Assembly: GCF_041260155.1 (NCBI RefSeq)
Contig: NC_091948.1
Span: 1,228,001-1,292,000 of the forward strand
Length of the DNA: 64,000 nt
Direction of reading: 5' to 3'
Origin: Ptychodera flava
Lineage: Eukaryota > Hemichordata > Enteropneusta > Ptychoderidae
Position 1 is the stretch's first letter. Every line of letters starts with the position of its first letter. This document shows positions 21,935 through 32,400 of this stretch, piece after piece. The notes beneath the pieces are model-generated. The model was not told the origin of the DNA and made no database searches. It saw nothing but the letters and a program-made list of their open reading frames with translations. The translations under genes and the position numbers were made by a program.

Positions 21935-21951
21935 GATTGTTTGGTGGCCAT
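21935..21951 (-). other. Candidate first exon of the Myb-like gene
   Basis: AAAATGGCC start context followed within 17 bases by a GTGAGTAG donor, about 230 bases inside the right terminus, mirroring the position of the transposase start. It ends in phase 2, whereas the next recognised exon needs phase 0, so the link is unresolved. Confidence 0.4.
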
Positions 21952-22130
21952 TTTGTCGAGTTCTAACCCAAGTAACCTTGGTCGTAACGCAGGAGAGGCC
22001 CGGGTTCAGTTCAAAGGTCAAATGACGTAATTTTCGTCATCAGAGTAGCAACTCGAAGTCGTTCGGTTGCGACGCGCGCTACTCGGGTCGCTACTCGGGT
22101 TACAATCGAACTCGGCCCGTGGTAAAGGGT

Positions 22131-22182
22131 CGTAGGTCGCAGTGCGCCGGAGCGCCCGCACGCGACTGAATCTTTCAGTCTA
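22131..22182 (-). repeat. Right terminal inverted repeat of the Harbinger-type transposon
   Basis: Perfect inverted partner of 13851-13902. The adjacent 12-base word TGGTAAAGGGTC (22120-22131) has the same absolute orientation as on the left (13903-13914), so this module is flipped relative to the inverted repeat. Further in, GCTACTCGGGTCGCTACTCG (22078-22097) mirrors the left subterminal repeat. Confidence 0.95.
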
Positions 22183-22900
22183 GGTCTTTGTAAAAAAAAC
22201 CCAAACAAGTTGGCCTAGTAACGGGGCAGAAGCTGCGACTGTTGATCATTTTTTCAAATATATTTTTATGCAATATATCAAATACAGTTTCTTGCTTTCT
22301 CCCTACAGTATGCTAAACACACAATAATATTCAGTTTTATCTACAAAGCCTGTATATATAAATGTGTATTAGATGATAATTGAATTAGAGTGCAGACTGA
22401 AAGTCATTTGTCAATGATACAATGCACAGAACACATACATAGACTGTGTTGTTAAGCAGAATACTGGACAGTTCGACATGCTGCAGGGAGTAGAACAAGA
22501 ACACAGTTGTATAAACTGAATAAAAATATTGTCAAAATTTGGGAAAATGTAGACAGAAATTCACAATTTGCATACTCTTTCATTATTGACATTATGTGTG
22601 CTCTTCAGCAGGTGCCATTTACTTGGTCAAAGTTGGATTACCTGAAGTCGGCTTAAACTGATAAATCCAAAAAATCAACTGTGTTTAAAAATGACTCAAT
22701 TTAAGAACTTGCCTTATAGGAATGTGGCTCTTGTTATTATGTTGTTTTTGCGTGTATCCCTGATATGTATGTTGCTATATGATAATCGAGGGGGGAGGGG
22801 GCACTTGAACAATTTTGATCTATAGACGGGGGGATCTGAGAATATAAGATTTCAATCGCGATTCCTCCAGCCCCCGCCGTTATTTGTGAACGTAGCTTTA

Positions 22901-24120
22901 AGTTATCGGATATTCTAAATCCCTTTACCAGCTATCGGCTGTTGTAGGGCCTTTATCTAAGATACTATTGTGGTAATTTCATAGAATAACGAAGTAAAGG
23001 TCCCTGAAGTTGTTGGAAGGGGTGTGAGGGCGGCGCCAAGTCTAGATTAACATCTATGCACTCGAGTAAGACTTCTCCCACATCGACTGCCATAAATGCA
23101 TTCCTTCTATTTCAGAGGAAGGCCAGATAGCATGCTTCACGTTAGCGTGATAATTTGAAGAGCCTCCATTATTTTAGATAGAGAATTTTTTAAGGTATTA
23201 AATAAGGACATGTTTGAGGTTTTAGCAACCGTCTGACAAGCACTGCTTGGTTAGGTCATCGTAGCACAGTCTCCAAATTGCTGTTTTGATGGAAAGTCCG
23301 AGCCAAATTAACACTCTAAGCTAGCGCAGAGTACTTTGAAAATGACGCTTTCAAATCCTGTTTATGCTGAAATAATACAAAACAAAAATTCGAAGTGATT
23401 GTCTTTTGTTAAAACTGTCCAACAAATTACGAAACAAACATGAAAACTCAACCAATAACTTTCTTGTCGATCGTCACGACGTTATAATGTTGAAGACGAG
23501 CGTGAGTATGTCACCTTTTTTCATCGGAAACAATTGCAAAAAACTTGGTTTTTCTAGGTTGTTTCTGGATGAGTTTTTCGGTCTAAGATGTTTGAAATAG
23601 TCATTGACAAATTCAACATTTTCCGTATCTGATAGCGTTTAGTAAATGTCAAACAGGGCAAAGTATAGAAAATTATGATTGAGTCAAGCAAATGACTTTT
23701 TTACTTCATAAAAGAGAGACAGTAAAACTCGTCAGGACATTTTTTCCAAATTAGTTATGGTCACTTTTGAATTCCGGTATTTGTAGGACGACTTACATAA
23801 TAAGTGCCAACACTAGGTCTATCTTTATTTCCTTAGACATCACACAGTGAGCAAAAAGTTTGCCCGTCTGTCTTAAACAGTTTTATCAAGAATATCTCTC
23901 TGTGTGTCTCTGTCTCTGTCTGCCTGTCTGTCTGTCAGTCTCGTTGTAGCAAACATTTTGGGGTATTTTATGTCCTTGGAAGTTTTAAATGACAAATTCA
24001 TGTTGATGAAATGAACAAAAATATCAGTCACTGTAACATCGATGTCTTTGCCCACACAGATCTGTGCCACAGAGTTGGATAAGAACTAGCACAGGGCCTG
24101 TGACAGGGGCAGAATGTCCT
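22901..24120. other. Unassigned spacer
   Basis: No supported gene. A CT-rich simple stretch (TCTCTGTCTGCC-type) lies near 23896-23940. The short open frame at 23406 has no recognisable features. Confidence 0.4.
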
Positions 24121-26267
24121 GTATAGTAAACACATATTGCCTGGTCATGAGGGCTATAGCGCCCGTCTATTGCCCCGAGGGGTCGTGTGTTACCAGAAAC
24201 ACATCGCTATTCCCCTAGGCCGTAGGCCGAGGGGTATAGCGATGTGTTTCTGGTAACACACGGCCACGAGGGGTAATAGACGAGCGCTATAGCCCGAATA
24301 AAGACCAGGCTATAGGTGTTTTATAACACACCACTTACTCATGTTGTATTGTTATATAGTTTTTAATGTGTTTTGATATTTTGTACCTCAACAATCCATT
24401 GTGACAAGTTTACTGGGCGATGTTTCCACAGCGCTTTCAGTTGTACGTGGTACCACTTTCTTTCAAAAATATTCTAAGCATACCTAGCGACATCCCTAGT
24501 CGCACTTTAATCTTTTCCGTCGATGAGCTGTTCAAGTTCCTACATACGCTGTTGGAATGTTGGAAAATGTTGGAAAATCTGTTTTAAAAAATGTGTCGTC
24601 ACCTATCCCCGGCGCACATCACATTCTACTCACCCGCCATTGTTGCAAAGCTGCAGACGACACTACGGTCACGTGACCGGGCACTTTCCCAAATTTGGTC
24701 AAAACTATTTCCCTAGGGAAATAGCTTTTCAAAAAATACCCTCTGACGTCACTTTTTTCGATCCGATGGGGACTAGACGTATCTATTTTCTCGTCACGTG
24801 ACGTATTCTGGCGAATCGCGACACGGAATGAGCATGTGGCGTGTTATAATTAAGGTTCCAAGACAAGAAATGTGACCTTTTTAATCTACCAATTCTCTAA
24901 CGGTTAATAAACTCAGAACCCCCGTAAAGTATACATTTTCTGAAAGCCTACATATATGGGAACATTTTGGTAACCACAGTGTCACCATTGTTTACATAGC
25001 TATCACGTGACAAGATAATTTGCATAACCTTTCAAAAGTCGGTTTTCCCTATGTTTTGTCTCAATACTTCAAAATATCTGACTCAAACTTGCTGGAATGC
25101 AAGCTGTCACAATGCTCTTTCAAAGTGTCCTCAGATTTTCTATATCTTGCTTAGTTTTTTTGGAGCACAATTTAAAGAAATCAACTATGTAAAATTCACT
25201 GCTCTGGAAGTTTTTCTGGCATAAAAACTGTTTAAGAAGGTTTAAAAAAATTCTGAGACACGCTTTTGAAGACCTGTAGGATAGCTTACACTCACATGAA
25301 TTTCAGCCACATATCTCAAAGCATTGAAACAAAACATAGGGAAAACCGATTTTTGAAAGGTTATGCAAATTACCTGTCACATGATAGTTATGTAAACAAT
25401 AGTGACACTATGGTAACCAAAATGTTCCTCTATATCTAGGCTTTCCGAAAATATACAATTTACGGGGGTTCTCAGCTTATTAAACACTAGAGAATTGTTA
25501 GTTTAAAATGGTCAATTTCTTGTCTTGGAACCTTAATATTATAACACGCCACATGCTTATTCCGTGTCGCGATTCGCCAGAATACGTCACGTGACGAGAA
25601 AATAGATACGTCTAGTCCCAACCAAATCGACAAAAGTGACGTCAGAGGGTATTTTTTGAAAGGCTATTTCCCTAGGGAAATAGCTCTGACCAAATTTGGA
25701 AAAGTGCCCGGTCACGTGACCGTAGTGTCGTCTGCAGCTTTGCAGCAATGGCTGGCGGGTGACTAGAACGTGATGTGCGTCCGGGATAGGTGACGACACA
25801 TTCTCTAAAACAGATTTTCCAACATTTAACAAACTTCCAACAGCGTAGGAACTTGAATAGCTCATCGACGGAAAAGATTAAGGTGCAACTAAGGATGTCA
25901 ATAGGTATGCTTAGAATAATTTTTGAAAGAAAGTGGTACCACGTACAACTGAAAGCGCTGTGGAAACATCGCCCAGTAAACTTGTCACAATGGATTGTTG
26001 CGGTGCAAAATATCAAAACACATTAAAAACTATATAACAATACAACATGAGCATGTGGTGTGTTATAAAACACCTATAGCCTGGTCTTTATTCGGGCTAT
26101 AGCGCTCGTCTATTACCCCTCATGGCCGTGTGTTACCAGAAACACATCGCTATACCCCTCGGCCTACGGCCTAGGGGAATAGCGATGTGTTTCTGGTAAC
26201 ACACGGCCCCTCGGGGTAATAGACGGTCGCTATAGCCCTCATGACCAGGCAATAGGTGTTTAATACA
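24121..26267. repeat. 2.1-kb palindrome (giant foldback element)
   Basis: Left arm about 24121-25080, right arm about 25310-26267, inverted relative to each other along their whole length. Matching features include the TTGCCTGGTCATGAGGGCTA ends, the CGTGTGTTACCAGAAACACA segments and the ATAACCTTTCAAAA segments near the centre. Each end carries its own smaller hairpin of about 160 bp with a CCTAGGCCGTAGGCCGAGG-type centre, giving hairpins within a hairpin. No protein is encoded. It looks like a foldback-type DNA element or a large MITE; target duplication not resolved. It ends only 176 bases before the GT31 start codon. Confidence 0.9.
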
Positions 26268-26325
26268 CTGAGCATTTTGATTACTATGGAGAGTCAGCAA
26301 TCAATCTTCCATAACCCTTTTTCAG

Positions 26326-26453
26326 GTCAACATCCGGACTGAGCCGTTCCGAAGAGGAATAACGTATAGTAATATACCTACAACTGCTAAAACAGAGACA
26401 ACTACTCTATGAATTCTACTGACAAGGCGAGCACTCGACGATATGGCGATTAA
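26326..26453 (+). promoter_or_regulatory. 5' leader of the right GT31 gene with an overlapping upstream ORF
   Basis: ATAACCCTTTTTCAG at 26311-26325 looks like a splice acceptor, so the leader exon may begin at 26326 with an intron upstream that could include the palindrome. An ATG at 26409 opens a 14-codon frame (MNSTDKASTRRYGD) that ends at 26453, overlapping the main ATG at 26443 in another frame. Such overlapping uORFs usually lower translation of the main frame. Promoter and transcription start are not identified. Confidence 0.45.
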
Positions 26454-29400
26454 CATATTCAGGGCACAATTGCTGAAATTCGTCGTGGTTCTTCTCGTGT
26501 ATTCTCTCGTCAACTTCGTGATCGTGTTCAATATGGTAAACAAAAATGGCGGAGAGAAAAACGGATTGACTAGGGAGTCATTTATACATCAACGAGCTGT
26601 ATTGACAACAATTGGAAGCCAAGGTAGTACTGTGAAATCTGGAGACGAAGGTAAACAACTAACACCTAAGGATATGACAGAGATTCTTCTGGAAAATCCA
26701 AAATTTTTCATCATAAAACAGAATTGGGCTTGCAGCAGTATTACATTTAACGAACTGCACGTTCTCATAATTGTCGTATCTTTGCCTCAAAGTGGCGAAA
26801 AAAGAGCTGCCATTAGGCTATCCTGGGCAAAAGGAATAGAAAAACGTGGAATTCGGGTTTTGTTTCTCATCGGCAAAAGCGAAAATTCTGACTCACAGAA
26901 ACGTATAGAAGAAGAAAACGCCAAACATCATGACATTATTCAAGTTGATTTAAGAGAAGAGACATCTATAGCTAGTTCAACACAGAAACTAATTGTGTTG
27001 ATGCACTGGACGCGTCACAACTGTCGAAATGCAAAATATGTCCTAAAAGTCGACGAACAAACACTAGTCGTGCCCGCAAACGTGCTTGAATTTCTTGAGA
27101 AAGCCCCACGGACTGGGTTTGCTGGAGGGTGGCCATTTATAAACATGAAGCCTGTCCGAAACATTAACAGTCCATGGTTCATATCGGAAGCAATGTGGCC
27201 CCATTCAAAGTACCCTCCATACTTAGGAGGATCGACATTCTTGCTATCCATCGATGTATTGCTACGAGCTTCACTTTTTTGCAGAAAACTTGTATCTTTT
27301 CCTTTCGAAAATGTCTACCTCGGGAGCATTCTTGAGAAATTACGACTAAATCTTACTCAAGTGAACAATTTCGATATCCAAGGAAGCTATCGGAAAATAT
27401 GCCAAGTAAGATCGTCACTACTGTCGACGAAATTCGAAACAAAACAAATGATTAAGTATTGGGATGCACTGCAAACAGATCTTCAGACCGTGTGCGATAA
27501 TAAAGACCCTTACCTAGATAAACTTCGATTTCAACAGCAAAATGATGGATTGAATGGGAGTAGGATCATCAACGATTTCTCTTATCAGTTTAGCGTCAAT
27601 CCCAGGAATTTATGTTTTCCAGACTTTCCAGATAAGCAAGACTGGAAAGAAGTTTTCCTGTTGATAATAACGCCATCTCGAGCTGTAAACTCAAAACAGA
27701 GGGATATGATTCGTAACACTCGCGGATCACGGAAATTCACGATCGGGAAGAAAATCGTCCAGCTATTTTTAATTGGGAAAACATTTGATACACAGCTTGA
27801 TGCTGATGTATTGCAAGAAAGCCGAACACATGAAGATGTCATCGTGGTAGACATAAGGGACAGTTATGAAAATATGACACTTAAGACAGTAATGATGCTT
27901 AAATGGACATCGCTATATTGTACCAATGCGAAATACATTTTAAAAGCCGATGATGATGTTTTTGTTAATTTGCATGATCTCGTCGTAACCCTGATAGATC
28001 AGCCAATATCTCGTTTTGTTCTGGCTTATGTCCACAAAAAGACCTGGCCACTTCGAGACAGAAAACATAAGTGGTATGTCAGCGAGGACGAATGGCCACT
28101 GAATGAACCTTACCCTCCCTATCCAAATGGACCAGCCTACGTCATGTCGTATGACGTTGCCACCAAAATATACTCGTCATCATATACTACAGAACTGTTT
28201 CGTTTTGAAGATGTCTATATTGGTATTAATTTGCGACATATAGGTATAGTGCCAACTCACAGCGACAGATTTGATAATTTTGGTAAACTGAGAACGATTT
28301 GTGAACTAAAAGGCTCGCTGTCATCTCATTATGTCCACGAAGATATGATGTACAAGTTGTGGCGGCAAACGGAAGAATGGGGTAAATTTGTACACTGCAA
28401 AACTAATGACATTGCGTCATCCTACCAAAATATCGACAAAGTTATTGTTGATAATGGGAGAGTAATCATCCCCGGGAATGTCTCAAATTCAACAAGATTG
28501 AACACTTTTATCATTAACCACGCACAGAAGTGTTCGCCCGGGAAAAGTCAACCGTTCCTAGTGGTTTGTGTCTTCAGCCGACCTGGGAACGTGCAATTAC
28601 GGACGGCAATACGCGATACCTGGGGGAAACCTGATCAGGAAATTAGCGGTGTCAGAGTAGTAACTGTATTTTTCACAGGTGTATATGAGGACAACGTGGA
28701 GATGCAAGAAGCTATTCTCGAGGAGGATGCAAAATTTGGTGACATTATCCAGAACAATTTCATTGATTCATATGAAAATCAGGTAATAAAGACGGTTACT
28801 ATATTACATTGGACTTCTACCTATTGCGCAGGTGCAGCATATCTAATTAAAGTAGATGACGATGTCCTCCTGAATATTCGTAGTTTAATAGAGTTTCTCG
28901 AATATTCGCCAAGAAAGGCTTTATACTTCGGCGATCTAAAGTTAAACGCGAAACCCGAGAGAGGTGAAACTTCCAAATGGTACACTCCTCCAGAAGCTTG
29001 GGAAAGAGGCGAATATCCGCCATATGCAAGCAAATCGTACGTACTTTCTCTCGATGTCGCCGATGCTGCTTCTCAGATTGCTCTGGCTACACATGTTTTC
29101 AAATGGGAAGACGTTTACGTTGGGATTATGGCGGAGAGATTAGGAATTCAGCCGCTGCCACATATCCACTTTGACATTACTGGTGCTTATCGTTCACAAT
29201 GCACATTGCAGTCAGCTATTATGTCAAGTCAGTTCTCGGCTGAAATGCTCAGAAAGTATTGGAAAATCTTGAGAAATAGCACTACAGCTGTGGGTAAATG
29301 CAATGGTTTGTTTGCTGAAAAAGTCAAGCCATACGTTCGAGATCATGCATGGACTTCACAACAACTTTGCTCGAGTAACTCTGCTGATATATATCCCATT

Positions 29401-32400
29401 TTCTTGGTGGTACTAGTCAACACAAGTCCGGATCAGCTGGAAAACAGAAACGTCGCTCGTCTGACGTGGGCCAGGATAAATAGAGTCTTAGGGGAGCGTG
29501 TTGAAGTGAAATTTGTAATTGGAACGTCGAGCAATGAAAGAGTGCAGAATGTCATCGAAAAAGAAGCTAACCACTACGGTGATGTAATCATTTCTAAGCT
29601 ACTTGAAGCTGATGCAAATTCAACCTTGAAACGATTGAATGTTTTTCAATGGGTGCGCGACTTTTGTTCTTCTGCAAAATTCGTCATGGTAGTTCCAGCC
29701 GACAGTTTCGTCAATATCAGAAATGTTATCAGCCACATACGCCATGCTCCACTATCCAATCATATAGCTTGCTTCGTACAGAGAAACGTTAAGCCAATCA
29801 GGCAAAAGGGAAGTCCATGGTACATTTCAGTTGACGACTGGCCCTTTGACTACTTTCCTCCACACTGCAACGAGAAAACAGCATCGATAATGTCTATGGA
29901 TATCTTGCAAGAAGTTTTGTATCACTCTCAGAACAAAAAAACTATCAAGTTTCCTGAAATACAAATCGGTACGATTCTTCACAAATATCTGAAAAACACA
30001 CAACTCTCGCACAATACTGCGTTTTACGTAAAAGGCATGGCAAGATATTTGCAAGATGGTGGAAACAATGATATATGTGGCTTAGACAGCATTATGGCGA
30101 CTAATGGTTTTACCGGACAAATCATGCAGTACGTCATTGAACAGGTGATCAACGACAATCTAGAGAAGTGTCAAGATCAGCGACGAAAGGAACTTGCCGA
30201 CAAATATTTACAGAAATTCAACAACAGAGAAAAATTTAACGATATCATCAATGAACTACAGGCAAAATTAAACAACCAGACCATTATCAATATCCACGAG
30301 TACTCTACTGTCATTGATCACCCTGAAAGATGTCGACGTCATTGGAATGGCGTCTTCTTATTCATAATGGTGAGGTCAAACCCTGAGGAGAGAGAGTACA
30401 GAAATGCCATCAGGTCGACCTGGTCAAAAGAAACTGCTGTTGAAGGAGTCCGCGTTGATTACATATTTCTCCTAGGACGACCTGAGGATGCTCAACTCCA
30501 GCGAAAAATCTGGTTGGAAGATGAAGAAAACGAAGATATCGTGCAAGAGGATTTCCTTGACGTATTTCGGAACCAGACATTAAAAATTGTGATGGCGCTC
30601 AAATGGGCATCACAGAATTGCGCAGATGTGAAATATATCTTTATGACCAAATCCAACACTTTCATTCATGTTTCAAATATGATGCTTTACCTCAAGTCTT
30701 CGTTCACTCTAGAAAACGACCTCGTTGTAGGACATATCTTGAAGAATACAAGACCAGTGAGAAATCCAGACAGTTCATATTTCGTCCCAGTTGAAATATA
30801 CCCAGAAGAAAGGTATCCGCCTTACCCCGAAGGAAAGGGTTACCTGATGTCCGGGGATGTTATGCACAAGGCCTATGTGATGTCACAGTATACAGCCTCA
30901 TTCCTATGGGAAGATGTCTACTTTGGCATGCTGCTGCAGAAACTGTCAATAATCCCTCGCTTCCATTCTGACTTCATTAGTGATTCGTTGAACAAGGTTC
31001 CCGATGTGTGCTATATGAGAAATGCCTTTATATGGAATGTGGTGGCGCCAGAGGCAATGGGCGCGTCATATTACAAACTTCAAAATAGCCAAAATATATC
31101 TTGCTTTGAAAAAGATCGTATTAAACCGGACTTGTACGAATTCAAAGTATCGAGTGACCACCTGTGTAAAGAACCATCAGACAATATCTATATTCTGTTG
31201 GCTGTGATGACATCGCCTACTAACTTTGGCCGTCGACGCGCGATAAGAGAGACATGGGGCATGCATTATGAAAACATCACAGATTTTTACGTCAAAACCG
31301 TGTTTATGGTTGGAATCCCACGTGATGAAGAAACACAGTTTATGCTTAAGGAAGAGAACGACTACTACCACGACATCGTTCAGTCAACCTTCATTGACAG
31401 TTACCAAAACTTGACTCTAAAAACTGTAATGATGTTAAAATGGGTAGCAAATTATTGCCCAAATTCAAAGTTTGTAATAAAAGTCGACGATGACGTCTTT
31501 GTGAATATAGAAAATGTTATTTCGTTACTCAATGGCGCACAATCAACCGAATATTCTTTGGGTTTCATATTGTATAATAGTTGGCCTATTCGGGATCCTA
31601 AACACAAAAACTACACACCGCGCCGTCTGTGGCCTGATAGAAGCTTCCCGCCGTACTATTCTGGACCATGTTACTTTCTCTCCACTGATGTTGTCAAAAC
31701 CTTATACAAGGCTTCGTTCAGTGCAAGGTGGTTTACAAATGAGGACGTCTTCATAGGCGCTCTCATGCAAAGTATTGGACTATCTCTTCAGGGAGATCCT
31801 CGCTTTGATATCAGTGGCGACGCTCGTGACGTCTGTCGCCTGCGTAGTGTCCTAGCGACTCATAAAGTTATGGCTCGTGACATGTACAAATTCTGGTATT
31901 GGTTAAACTCACAGGAGAATGTTGAATGCAATGATGCTAATTTACCGGATAGGCACTTCTACCTGTATTACCAAAATCAAACCAGTTGGCAAAATCAAGA
32001 GTACGCATTCCCGATAGCAAATCGAAAATTTTGTCATAAATCGCTTACATCACTCATCGACAACGCAAGGAAGTCGGTCTTAATCGTTGTAGGCAGCCTG
32101 CCAGAAAACGTTGAAGCACGAAACGCAATAAGGGACACGTGGGGGCGCTTACATGAAAATTACCATGCTGTAATGATAACGCTCTTCTTTATCGGAACCA
32201 CCACAAATCATACAGATACAGTACAAGCTCTCGTCGAAAAGGAATCCGAATTCCGTGGCGATATAGTTCAGACAAATGTGTCCGATTTCCTGTACAGCGC
32301 TACGTTTAAAACAATAGCCATATTCACGTGGTTGGCCAAATTCTGTGACGATGTGAATTACGTCATCAAGACCGATGATGGTACATTTCTGAATTCACCA

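Larger units (their letters stand above)
13851..22182 (+). mobile_element. PIF/Harbinger-type DNA transposon, apparently complete, 8332 bp
   Basis: Bounded by 52-bp perfect terminal inverted repeats starting TAGACTGAAAGATTCAG and flanked by the direct repeat GGTCTTTGT (13842-13850 and 22183-22191). Inside are the two genes expected of this superfamily, in convergent orientation: a HARBI1-like DDE transposase (14050-17092, plus) and a Myb/SANT-like DNA-binding protein (20170 to about 21951, minus). Both start 100-230 bp inside the termini. A LINE fragment with a nested MITE lies in transposase intron 1, and a 96-bp minisatellite lies between the genes. Known PIF/Harbinger elements usually make a 3-bp duplication; nine is unexpected. 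Confidence 0.9.
13552..22897 (-). mobile_element. TTA-flanked non-autonomous element, copy A, split by a transposon
   Basis: The ends GGCTACATAC and, inverted, AGCTACGTTCACAAATA are flanked by TTA at 13549-13551 and 22898-22900. Removing the 8332-bp insertion and one 9-bp duplicate leaves about 1.0 kb. Most of it aligns, inverted, to copy B (51928-53410 plus 59360-59493). A TTA duplication and a GGCTRCGTTCAC terminus are typical of PIF/Harbinger-type MITEs. No coding capacity is seen in the host element. Confidence 0.75.

Noticed and set aside
25587-26016. Open frames of 92 and 114 residues matching a frame at 24523-24801
   Set aside because: Their similarity is explained by the two arms of the 24-26 kb palindrome; they contain no protein motif.
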